Origin: JAFGPL01 sp963781805
GTDB lineage: Bacteria > Bacteroidota > Bacteroidia > Bacteroidales > UBA10428
Direction: 5' to 3'
Assembly: GCA_963781805.1 (NCBI GenBank)
Contig: CAWAHF010000004.1
Span: 4,030,001 to 4,094,000 of the forward strand
DNA: 64,000 nt
Within the stretch, counting starts at the first letter, position 1. Each line of letters starts with the position of its first letter. This document shows positions 18,937 to 27,376 of this stretch, in pieces. The translations under genes were made by a program, and so were the position numbers. Under the pieces are notes generated by a model. That model was not told where the DNA came from and did not search any database. It saw only the letters and a program-made list of their open reading frames with translations.

Positions 18937-19977
18937 ATGGGGATAACTTCAGGTGAAAATGATAGTCTTTCAAACCTTGGCGAATTTGGTCTGATTCAAC
19001 GACTCACAGAGAAGATTAAACTAAAAAATCCGAGTTCAATTTTAGGAGTTGGCGATGATGCTGCGGTTCTGAATTATGACAAGAAACAAGTTATTGTTAC
19101 TACTGATATGTTGACCGAAGGTATTCATTTCAATCTGATTTACACTCCGTTAAAACATCTTGGGTATAAGGCGGCCGTTATCAATTTTTCCGATGTCTTT
19201 GCCATGAATGCTCTTCCCAGGCAGATGCTGGTTTCTATTGCTGTCTCTGCCAAATTTACCACTTTGATGATGGATGAGCTGTATGAAGGAATAAACCTTG
19301 CCTGCCAAAAGTATGGTGTCGATATGGTTGGAGGAGATACTTCATCTTCGCTAACCGGTCTGACTATTTCAATAACTGCTATCGGTGAAGCCGAAAAGGA
19401 TGAAATAGTTTACAGGAGCGGGGCAAATGTTAATGATTTGATTTGTGTATCAGGCAACCTTGGCGCTGCGTATATGGGCCTTCAATTGCTTGAACGGGAA
19501 AAGAGGGTATTTGAATCAACCGGTCAGCAACCGGAGCTTGAGGAGTTTGGGTATATTCTAGAGAGGCAGCTAAAGCCTGAACCCAGAGGCGATATTATCC
19601 AGTTATTAAGAGAATTGAAAATCAAGCCAACTTCTATGATTGATATTTCCGATGGATTATCATCGGAACTACTGCATATCTGTTCTGCCTCTGAAATGGG
19701 CTGTAAAATCTTTGCAGGTAAGATACCTATCGATCCGGAAACAATTAAAATGGGCAATGAAATTAACATTGATGCAATGGTTGCAGCCCTGAACGGTGGA
19801 GAAGATTATGAATTACTCTTCACGGTTCCGATTTCGGATTTCGAAAATGTTGGCCGGAGACCCGAAATTTCAATCATTGGTCATGTGGTTGACAAAAGCG
19901 AGGGTAAAATCCTAATAACTCAAAACGGAGCCCAGGTGGATCTTGTGGCACAGGGATGGAATGCATTTAGCAAATAA
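18937..19977 (+). CDS. thiL: Thiamine-monophosphate kinase
   Basis: The protein has 346 residues from the ATG at 18937, supported by a GGAG at 18927-18930 six bases upstream; the upstream in-frame TTG at 18925 overlaps that site and is unlikely. Motifs of the PurM-like ATP-binding fold are clear: GVGDDAAVL, TTDMLTEGIHF, VNFSDVFAMNA-like (INFSDVFAMNA), MVGGDTSSS, DISDGLSSEL and NGGEDYELLF. ThiL phosphorylates thiamine monophosphate to the active cofactor thiamine diphosphate. It is divergent from sufB with a 141-bp gap. No TPP riboswitch motif was found upstream. Confidence 0.94.
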   Translation: MGITSGENDSLSNLGEFGLIQRLTEKIKLKNPSSILGVGDDAAVLNYDKKQVIVTTDMLTEGIHFNLIYTPLKHLGYKAAVINFSDVFAMNALPRQMLVSIAVSAKFTTLMMDELYEGINLACQKYGVDMVGGDTSSSLTGLTISITAIGEAEKDEIVYRSGANVNDLICVSGNLGAAYMGLQLLEREKRVFESTGQQPELEEFGYILERQLKPEPRGDIIQLLRELKIKPTSMIDISDGLSSELLHICSASEMGCKIFAGKIPIDPETIKMGNEINIDAMVAALNGGEDYELLFTVPISDFENVGRRPEISIIGHVVDKSEGKILITQNGAQVDLVAQGWNAFSK

Positions 19978-20030
19978 CCCCCCTCACTTATTCGCTTGAA
20001 ACTTCTGACAAACAAAGAATTAAAAAGTTC

Positions 20031-20052
20031 GGAGAAGGATTCAGCCTTCTCC
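20031..20052 (+). terminator. Hairpin terminator candidate after thiL
   Basis: An 8-bp perfect stem (GGAGAAGG with CCTTCTCC) around a six-base loop lies 54 bp after the thiL stop. There is no clear T-run after it, only AAATTTAT, so it is a modest candidate. The rest of the 420-bp gap to 20398 is AT-rich and I see nothing else in it. Confidence 0.45.
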
Positions 20053-20397
20053 AAATTTATCTGTACAGGCTATTGCCTGAAAATCATTTTATTTGATGAT
20101 AAAAAGCAAACTATCAACAGATTATAAAATTACTGAATCTGAAAGTATTTACTTGTGTTTAAAGGTGTAATATTATTGTAGATACGCGGTATCTATTTTT
20201 AAAGTGTTAAATACCAATATTTTGGTAAAATTGATAAGTAATATCTGAACGGTATTTTTTCAACAGAACAAGAATTCAATCTGAAGTTATTGATGCAGTC
20301 AAATTCATTGCTAAAAAACATCTCTCAGGGATTCAATTATTTGTTTATTGTATTATGTAATCTAAATAAAAGTCTGCACTTGAATTAAATCATTTTG

Positions 20398-20829
20398 TTA
20401 TTTTGCATCAAATTTTAAAATTGCATAACCGCTAAAGGGAATAGTTAAGAATGTACCTTCCATAATTACTTTAAATTCAAGATGAGAATCACTGATGGTC
20501 AGAATTTCCATTTCATCATCATCATCCATTACAAGTGTTTTATCATCTATAAGTTCCCAGGTTCCGTTTTCATTTATCAGATCTGAAGATAGCGTATAGG
20601 TTCCATCACTTTTAAAATTGAATTCCCCACCTGCATAACCCATATGCATAAAAGATGCAGTAAGTACAAGACCTACGTCATTTACATCTGAAACTGTCAG
20701 ACTATCATACTGCCATATATTACCTACAAGGATATCCTTTACACTATTCATTTCATCTTTCTGACAAGAATAAAAAGCGATTACACCCAAAAGGAGTATG
20801 GCAATCAAATAAATTTTTCTGTTTTTCAT
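20398..20829 (-). CDS. Small lipocalin-like lipoprotein
   Basis: The protein has 143 residues with a lipoprotein signal (LIAILLLGVIAFYSC, Cys21). The mature part has the pattern of Bacteroidota lipocalin-like domains: a first strand LVGNIWQYDSLTV, a middle EFNFKSDGTYTL, then NGTWELIDDKTLVMDDDDEME and a final FSGYAILKFDAK. These resemble a short beta-barrel but have no assigned ligand. The gene stands alone between thiL and the MFS gene. The lipoprotein call is firm; the fold is inferred. Confidence 0.75.
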   Translation of the reverse strand: MKNRKIYLIAILLLGVIAFYSCQKDEMNSVKDILVGNIWQYDSLTVSDVNDVGLVLTASFMHMGYAGGEFNFKSDGTYTLSSDLINENGTWELIDDKTLVMDDDDEMEILTISDSHLEFKVIMEGTFLTIPFSGYAILKFDAK

Positions 20830-20924
20830 GGTTTGTGAATTTAAATTTTTTTTAAGTCTACGGAATTTACACAGGATTGGTTCCCAAATATTTAATAAAA
20901 ATCCAATTTTTTAATAAATTGCGG

Positions 20925-22094
20925 TTACCATTTACCGGTTCTCATACTAAATGTTACTACAAGAGCCATTAAAATTGCAATGCCGGCCCCGGCAAGAAAA
21001 ACAAATTTGAGATTTCCAATTCCGTAAACAAATGCCATCAGAGGTGGCCCGAGAGACTGACCAATTCTAAGTACCATGCTATTGATAGACATAAATGCCG
21101 CACGCTCTTTCATAGGTGCATAACTTACCAAAAGGGTCTGAATTATTGGAATATTTATACCATGACCCAGTCCAAAAATCATAACCGGAATTACCACCAT
21201 CCACCATGATGTTGAATATGCCAATAATATAAGTGAAACAGTATAGAATATCATTCCTTGAAATAACATCGTTTTTTGTGAGAATCTTTTACTCAACTTT
21301 CCAATCTGAAAAGAAGTTAACGCTGTAGTAAACGACATGAGGGACATGGTCAGTCCAATGGTTAATGAATTACCATTAAATTTTTCTTTCAAAAATATTG
21401 GAAAATAGGTAAGTAACGCACCATACAAAATCAGGAATATCATTGTGTTAACAATAAATAATCCAAGAATATTTAAATTCAAAATCTTTTTAAAGGTGTT
21501 GAATAAATATTGCAATAGATTTTGATCTACAACTACTTTGGGAATATCCAGTTTAATAGCGATATATATTCCTAGTGGAATTGCCAGCAGCGGTAAAACA
21601 AAAGGCATATACCATCCTGCGAGAGCAAGTGTGCCGCCAATAGCCGGATACAGTGCAGTACCAATACTCAATACACTTGCATTATAACCCATTGCTTCAG
21701 TTCTCTTATTACCAGAAAACAAATCTCCAATAAGGGTTACATTGAGTGAACCAAGCGAGGCAGCTCCAATTCCCTGAATGAATCTCAACCAAAGCAAATG
21801 ATGAAAATCTCTGGCAAAGACACAAAGAAATCCGGAAATTCCAAAAAGAAATAACGAGGGTATAAGAACTCGCTTGCGCCCAATTCTGTCGGCAATAACT
21901 CCAAATAAAGGAGGCAAAACAATACCAGGAACAGTAAAGTAAGTAATAAGCAATCCCACCTGTTTTTTGGTAATCTGGAAAAAATCTATGATTTTTGGAA
22001 AAACCGGCGCAATGCTTGCAACACCCATCACGGCAAAAAGGGTGACGATAAAAATAAGCTGTAAATTTTTATCTTTATAAACTTCTTTGTTCAT
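20925..22094 (-). CDS. MFS transporter
   Basis: The protein has 389 residues and about 12 membrane helices. The major-facilitator loop motif is visible as GVIADRIGRKRVL after helix 2, and the first helix reads IFIVTLFAVMGVASIAPVFPKI. Related sequences are drug or sugar exporters, and the substrate cannot be read. It starts 18 bp after the stop of the GH15 gene on the same strand, so it is probably co-transcribed with it. A role in sugar movement is possible but not shown. Confidence 0.85.
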   Translation of the reverse strand: MNKEVYKDKNLQLIFIVTLFAVMGVASIAPVFPKIIDFFQITKKQVGLLITYFTVPGIVLPPLFGVIADRIGRKRVLIPSLFLFGISGFLCVFARDFHHLLWLRFIQGIGAASLGSLNVTLIGDLFSGNKRTEAMGYNASVLSIGTALYPAIGGTLALAGWYMPFVLPLLAIPLGIYIAIKLDIPKVVVDQNLLQYLFNTFKKILNLNILGLFIVNTMIFLILYGALLTYFPIFLKEKFNGNSLTIGLTMSLMSFTTALTSFQIGKLSKRFSQKTMLFQGMIFYTVSLILLAYSTSWWMVVIPVMIFGLGHGINIPIIQTLLVSYAPMKERAAFMSINSMVLRIGQSLGPPLMAFVYGIGNLKFVFLAGAGIAILMALVVTFSMRTGKW

Positions 22095-22112
22095 CTACTG
22101 GCCCCATTAATT

Positions 22113-23933
22113 TTATATTTTTGCTTCCCATTTAAAAAACTGACGGAGTATACCTTCTGTAGACATTGTCCCCCCTGCCAGATTTATGGAAGTCTCAATA
22201 AGGGCGAGATGTGAATATGCCTGAGGAAAATTTCCAAGAAGTCGTTTGCTTTCAAAATCGATGTCTTCGCTATATAGACCAAGATGATTGCTATAGGTAA
22301 GAATTTCATCAAACATCTTTTGCGCCTCTTCTTTATCTCCAATCCTGTAAAGACTATTAATTAACCAAAAAGTGCACATGATAAAGGCCGAAGTCGGAAT
22401 ACCGAAATCATCAGAATTCTTATATCTGTATATCAGCCCATTATGGCTTAGTTGCTTTCGAATGACCCTTACTGTTGATATATATCTTGGATCTTTTGCA
22501 TCAATAAATCCGTAATTTTCCATGAGGAGAACAGATGCATCCAAATCAGATGATCCATATGCCTGAGTAAAGGCTTTAATTTTTTCATTCCATGCATTTT
22601 GAAGCACATCTTTTTTAATTTTTTCTTTAAGTTTTTCCCAAATCTCAATTTTTTCAGGCTGACGAATCAAATTCGCAATTTTAATGGCTCGATCAACAGC
22701 AACCCAGCACAAAACCTTTGAAAACGTAAAATGTCTTTGTTCATTCCTTATTTCCCATATTCCCCTGTCTGGTTTTTTCCAGTTATTTCCTACAATCTTT
22801 GCTATGCTTCGGGTAATTGTCCATAAATCTTCACTGTTCTCAAGAGTAACATCAAAAAGCCTGAACTGCTGGAATATTGCATCCATTAAAATGCCATATA
22901 TATCATTCTGTTTTTGCTTATAGGCTGCATTACCAATTCTTACGGGAGTTGAATTTTCATATCCTGAAAAATGTGATAAGTTGTATTCATCTAAATTTCG
23001 TTCCCCGCTAATTCCATACATAATCTGGATTTTCTCATCTTTATCGGGGATAATCTGCCTGATAAAATTGAGATATCTTTTTGCAACATGATCATGACCC
23101 AACTCTGTCATAACCTTAACAACCATAGATGCATCCCGCATCCAGCAGTACCTGTAATCCCAGTTCCTAATTCCGCCTATTGTCTCTGGAATAGAGGTAG
23201 TTGCAGCGGCGAGTATTGCTCCCGAAGCATCATAACTTAAAAGTTTGAGAACCAGTGCACTTCGCAGAATTTCCTCATTGTATTTTCCATATATTTTTGT
23301 ACGCTCCGACCAGTTGAGCCAATAGACTTTTGTTCGTTGAAGCTTAAGATATTCGCGATCGACGTTTTGTTTCAGAACCTTTTGATTGTAACTTAGTAAC
23401 AGATATGCATCCGCTTCTAATTCTATAACTTCACCGTTTTTAACTTTTTCTTTATCGAAACTGGTATACAGGTAGACCGAATCATATGTTCCCTTTGTGG
23501 TGTAACTTTTTATATAATCATTATGAATCTGGGTTTTGGTCTGATGTGTTGCGTATTCCAGCTGTGGATTATATTTGATTCTGAATGAAGGCCGGCCACT
23601 TTTATGTTTGATATACCTGATTATATCCGGTGGCAAATAGTGAGATCCTGATTCTGTTATATATCGCGGCATGAAATCCACAATTTCGAAACTATGTGAT
23701 TCATTGCTCACTTTCGTTACCAGGATGTTTGTTTTTCGGATATAAGACTGAGAAAATTTATAACTATCATCCAAAATGAACTCAAAACTGCCTCCCTTGT
23801 TTGTATCTAATAAATGAGCAAAAATTGACGGAGAATCAAATTTTGGAAAACACATCCAGTCGATTGAACCTGTTTCTGAAACCAGGGCCGCGCTGCGACA
23901 ATTACCAATTATACCATAATTCAGATTATGCAT
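22113..23933 (-). CDS. Glycoside hydrolase family 15 protein (glucoamylase/trehalase-like)
   Basis: The protein has 606 residues and no signal peptide, so it is cytoplasmic. An N-terminal beta-sandwich (GIIGNCRSAALVSETGSIDWMCFPKFDSPSIFAHLLD) precedes the (alpha/alpha)6 catalytic barrel with RNWDYRYCWMRDASMVV and, near the C-terminus, SEDIDFESKRLLGNFPQAYSHLALI. These are the usual GH15 signatures. This bacterial branch includes alpha,alpha-trehalases as well as glucoamylases. It is divergent from a trehalose synthase/phosphatase gene with a 113-bp gap, which favours a trehalase or a glucan-turnover role. That is inference from context. Confidence 0.88.
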   Translation of the reverse strand: MHNLNYGIIGNCRSAALVSETGSIDWMCFPKFDSPSIFAHLLDTNKGGSFEFILDDSYKFSQSYIRKTNILVTKVSNESHSFEIVDFMPRYITESGSHYLPPDIIRYIKHKSGRPSFRIKYNPQLEYATHQTKTQIHNDYIKSYTTKGTYDSVYLYTSFDKEKVKNGEVIELEADAYLLLSYNQKVLKQNVDREYLKLQRTKVYWLNWSERTKIYGKYNEEILRSALVLKLLSYDASGAILAAATTSIPETIGGIRNWDYRYCWMRDASMVVKVMTELGHDHVAKRYLNFIRQIIPDKDEKIQIMYGISGERNLDEYNLSHFSGYENSTPVRIGNAAYKQKQNDIYGILMDAIFQQFRLFDVTLENSEDLWTITRSIAKIVGNNWKKPDRGIWEIRNEQRHFTFSKVLCWVAVDRAIKIANLIRQPEKIEIWEKLKEKIKKDVLQNAWNEKIKAFTQAYGSSDLDASVLLMENYGFIDAKDPRYISTVRVIRKQLSHNGLIYRYKNSDDFGIPTSAFIMCTFWLINSLYRIGDKEEAQKMFDEILTYSNHLGLYSEDIDFESKRLLGNFPQAYSHLALIETSINLAGGTMSTEGILRQFFKWEAKI

Positions 23934-24046
23934 TTTAATTTCTAATTTTTGTAAAAATAACCGTATTTGATTTCAGATAAAAATAAATTTGTTTTTAAGC
24001 AGAAAATTTTGTATAATGTTCATTATTAATCATTTTTATTAGAGTT

Positions 24047-26266
24047 ATGCAGCGAATTATCCTTGTATCCAACCGACTTCCTATAAATATTTCTATTAAA
24101 AACCGGCGAATTATTATTGATTCAAGTGTAGGAGGTCTTGCCACAGGCATGAGTTCTGTTCATAAATATTATGAAACCAAATGGGTAGGTTGGCCTGGGA
24201 TCGATTTTGACAGCACCGAATTTTCATTAATCGAAGAGATTAACAGAGAACTTGAAATGAAAAATTGCATTCCAGTGTATCTGAATCAGGAAGAGATGGA
24301 CAACTACTATTTTGGGTTCAGTAATAAGACTATCTGGCCCTTATACCATTATTTTTCTCAATATGCAGAATATGAAACTACCTTTTGGGATTCTTATGTG
24401 GAGGTAAATTTAAGATTTGCAGAAAAGGTACTTGAATGTGTAAAAGATGATGATATCATCTGGATACACGATTATCATCTTCAACTTTTGCCCAAGATGA
24501 TTAAAGATGCCAGACCAAATTTGCAAATTGGCTTTTTTCTGCATATCCCATTTCCCTCCTTCGAATTATTCAGAAGTTTACCCTGGAGAAAGGAAATTAT
24601 TGAAGGATTACTAGGCGCCGATTTGATTGGATTTCACGCCTACGATTACGAACGTCACTTTATCAGTTCGGTGCGAAGATTACTTGGGTACGATATTAAC
24701 CTCAACCAGATTAGCTTTGAAAACCGGATAGTGAAAGTTGATTCATTTCCGATGGGAATTGATTATGATAAATACAATAAGGCTGCTATTAAGCAACTTA
24801 AGATGAACGGAAAAGAAAAGTCAAAAATTGCTGCTGAACTTGAACAACGTTTGGCACTGTCTCCTGATATTAAACTGGTATTGTCTATCGACAGGCTCGA
24901 CTATACCAAAGGTATTGCCAACCGGCTGCGGGCATATGAATATTTCCTTGAAAAATTTCCCGAATTTCATACTGAAGTTTCCCTTATTATGTTATGTGTG
25001 CCTTCCCGTTCAAATGTAGAACAATATCAACTGATGAAAAGTGAAGTGGATGAATTGGTTGGAAGAATTAACGGAAAATACGGATCTATTAACTGGACCC
25101 CGGTACTTTATTTTTATCGTTCACTCCCCTTTTCTAATCTAATAGAGCTTTATTTATATTCAGATATAGCCTTAATCACTCCAATAAGAGATGGGATGAA
25201 TCTGGTAGCAAAAGAGTACGTGGCTACAAAAATAAACAACAAAGGTGTATTGATTTTAAGCGAAATGGCTGGCGCTGCCAAAGAAATGGGTGAAGCAATA
25301 CTTATTAATCCGAATAATTATGGTGAAATCGCGGAAGCACTAAAAACTGCAATTTTAATGCCTGAAAACGAACAAGCTGAGAGGATTACTGCCATGCAGG
25401 AGCGATTAAAACGCTATAATATTGAGAAATGGACCAAGGATTTTATAAGCAGCCTTATCAGCACTACCATTTTGCAGGACAGGTATGCTACCAAGAAGCT
25501 TATCCCTGCAGAAGAAATCAAGCTTCTCGAAAAATACAGGTTGGCCAAAAAAAGAATTTTATTTTTAGATTATGATGGAACGCTGGTTGGATTTCAGCAA
25601 AGACCGGAACTGGCTTCACCTGATGAAGATCTTTACCAGATACTGGATAAACTTGCATTAAAAAAGGGGAATGAAATTGTATTGATAAGTGGCCGGGATA
25701 AAGAGACTTTTACAGAGTGGTTTGGTAAGAAGAACTATTCACTAATTGCCGAACACGGGGTATGGATAAAATCTCCCGATTCTGACTGGGAACTTATCGA
25801 AAAAATGAATAAGGAATGGAAATCGCTAATCAAGCCGGTTATCGAGTTTTATGTGGACAGAACACCGGGTAGTTTTTTAGAGGAAAAAAATTATTCCGTT
25901 GTCTGGCATTTTCGAAAATGCGATCCTGATTTGGGAAATCTGCGGGCTTTAGAATTGAAAGACGAGTTAACAAGCTTTATTGCCAATAATAACCTGGAAA
26001 TTCTTGAAGGCAACAAAGTCATTGAGGTAAAAAACAGTGGTATAAATAAAGGAAAGGCAGCATCGCAGAAGATTTTTGGTGAGAATTATGACTTTATTAT
26101 GGGGATTGGCGACGACTGGACAGATGAATATCTTTTCGAAGAATTACCTCAAACTGCCTTTACAATTAAGGTGGGTATGGTAAATACCAAGGCACGATAC
26201 AATGTCGACTCTTTTAACGATGTTAGAAGCATTCTCGGAAAACTTGCAGGAATTAAAATCAGGTAA
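24047..26266 (+). CDS. otsAB (fusion): Bifunctional trehalose-6-phosphate synthase / trehalose-6-phosphate phosphatase
   Basis: The protein has 739 residues. Residues 1 to about 480 form a GT20 domain: LVSNRLPI, SVGGLATGM, KWVGWPG, HDYHLQLLPKM, FFLHIPFPS, SIDRLDYTKGI and TPIRDGMNLVAKEYVA. From about residue 500 there is a HAD-type phosphatase domain with FLDYDGTL as motif I, VLISGRDKE and GIGDDWTDEYLF. The first half joins UDP-glucose to glucose-6-phosphate, and the second dephosphorylates the product to trehalose. The fusion is common in Bacteroidota. Trehalose here would serve as a compatible solute or carbon store, and the divergent GH15 gene may degrade it. Confidence 0.95.
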   Translation: MQRIILVSNRLPINISIKNRRIIIDSSVGGLATGMSSVHKYYETKWVGWPGIDFDSTEFSLIEEINRELEMKNCIPVYLNQEEMDNYYFGFSNKTIWPLYHYFSQYAEYETTFWDSYVEVNLRFAEKVLECVKDDDIIWIHDYHLQLLPKMIKDARPNLQIGFFLHIPFPSFELFRSLPWRKEIIEGLLGADLIGFHAYDYERHFISSVRRLLGYDINLNQISFENRIVKVDSFPMGIDYDKYNKAAIKQLKMNGKEKSKIAAELEQRLALSPDIKLVLSIDRLDYTKGIANRLRAYEYFLEKFPEFHTEVSLIMLCVPSRSNVEQYQLMKSEVDELVGRINGKYGSINWTPVLYFYRSLPFSNLIELYLYSDIALITPIRDGMNLVAKEYVATKINNKGVLILSEMAGAAKEMGEAILINPNNYGEIAEALKTAILMPENEQAERITAMQERLKRYNIEKWTKDFISSLISTTILQDRYATKKLIPAEEIKLLEKYRLAKKRILFLDYDGTLVGFQQRPELASPDEDLYQILDKLALKKGNEIVLISGRDKETFTEWFGKKNYSLIAEHGVWIKSPDSDWELIEKMNKEWKSLIKPVIEFYVDRTPGSFLEEKNYSVVWHFRKCDPDLGNLRALELKDELTSFIANNNLEILEGNKVIEVKNSGINKGKAASQKIFGENYDFIMGIGDDWTDEYLFEELPQTAFTIKVGMVNTKARYNVDSFNDVRSILGKLAGIKIR

Positions 26267-26288
26267 CAAATTCAGCCGGATAAATTTA

Positions 26289-26852
26289 TTACCGGATATT
26301 CTTCAGATTATATTCGTTTAGATTTTCAATCAGTTGGTTATTGGTATATGGTTTTTCATCTGAGATTATCAGTACTAAAGGATTAATAACCCGGGCAACA
26401 TCTGATAACAGTTCTGTAAAAGAGGGAATTTGAACCAATATCTTATCTGGCTTAAAAATCTGAACCCCGTTTTTTATACAATAGATAAATGATTCCAATA
26501 ACTCAAAAAGTTCATCTTCAGAAGGTATCCGGTCATTAGATCGATTCATTTCATAACCTGGGATAGATTCTGCCAGAATCAGATATGCTTCTCTTTTACC
26601 ACTATGTTGGATTTTATCGAGGAACTCCATAAATTCTGTTTTTGAATTCAGGGGAAAGAGATTTATGGAATAGGTATAGACAGGAGTACCTTTTGGCACA
26701 ATTTTGAATTCACAGGGTTTTAAATCAAGATTTTTGCGAAGAAGTCTTAAAATCCTGTTCATATAACTCTCAGAGAAATTCTCCCCGTATATTGCAAGGA
26801 GACTTCTGCCAAGAGAGGAGATAATTGTGTCGGGCAAAATTTTTAAATGCAT
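26289..26852 (-). CDS. Hypothetical protein
   Basis: The protein has 187 residues with no signal peptide or membrane segment. I do not recognise the family. The N-terminus (IISSLGRSLLAIYG...YMNRILRLLRKNL) is helical, and the middle alternates predicted strands and helices (YTYSINLFPLNS, YLILAESIPGY). The C-terminal part has a hydrophobic strand PLVLIISDEKPYTNNQ. The gene converges with the trehalose gene (22-bp gap) and follows a DUF3795 gene by about 60 bp. The base pattern supports real coding. Confidence 0.6.
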   Translation of the reverse strand: MHLKILPDTIISSLGRSLLAIYGENFSESYMNRILRLLRKNLDLKPCEFKIVPKGTPVYTYSINLFPLNSKTEFMEFLDKIQHSGKREAYLILAESIPGYEMNRSNDRIPSEDELFELLESFIYCIKNGVQIFKPDKILVQIPSFTELLSDVARVINPLVLIISDEKPYTNNQLIENLNEYNLKNIR

Positions 26853-26912
26853 CGTAAGGTAATAATTACAAATAGGGTGTTTTAGTTAAATGTTTATTTG
26901 AACATTATAATA

Positions 26913-27365
26913 TCAGTATCTTGGTTTATCTTTTATCTCTTTATAATATTGTTCCACACCAACAACCTTCATTCTTTGGTTAATCTCCACAAACCGCTTG
27001 TACAAATGTTGATCAAAACCTGTATGGTTACAGGGAAATTCGTTGCATTGAAAACAATAGTCCACTTCTTTACTCTGATGACATTCCCTTATCTTACAAT
27101 CTTTGAAAAGAAGACATTTTTCATTTCTGCACCCTTTACATTCTACTGTCGTGAAATAGTCCAGGAGTTCCTTAAAATCCGGATACTTTGTAAAAACCGG
27201 TTCTTCGAGTAAATCAACAAACCTTTTGGCATAGTTCTCAAAATTTCCCAAAGATTCTTTTAATTGCCGACTGGATTTTTTTATATCCCCATCGATAAAT
27301 GCAAAGCATTTGCCGCAGTGCAATCCGCAGGGAGCAAGGCGATTTAGGATATCGTTAGAATTCAT
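26913..27365 (-). CDS. DUF3795 cysteine-rich protein
   Basis: The protein has 150 residues. It opens with the family start LAPCGLHCGKCFAF and continues with spaced cysteines (VECKGCRNEKCLLFKDCKIREC, then DYCFQCNEFPC). The paired Cys pattern suggests Zn or Fe-S binding. Function is not known for the family. It starts 11 bp after the end of the GH35 gene on the same strand. A second, shorter DUF3795 gene lies at 61.8-62.1 kb. Confidence 0.85.
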   Translation of the reverse strand: MNSNDILNRLAPCGLHCGKCFAFIDGDIKKSSRQLKESLGNFENYAKRFVDLLEEPVFTKYPDFKELLDYFTTVECKGCRNEKCLLFKDCKIRECHQSKEVDYCFQCNEFPCNHTGFDQHLYKRFVEINQRMKVVGVEQYYKEIKDKPRY

Positions 27366-27376
27366 AATTATTTTTG

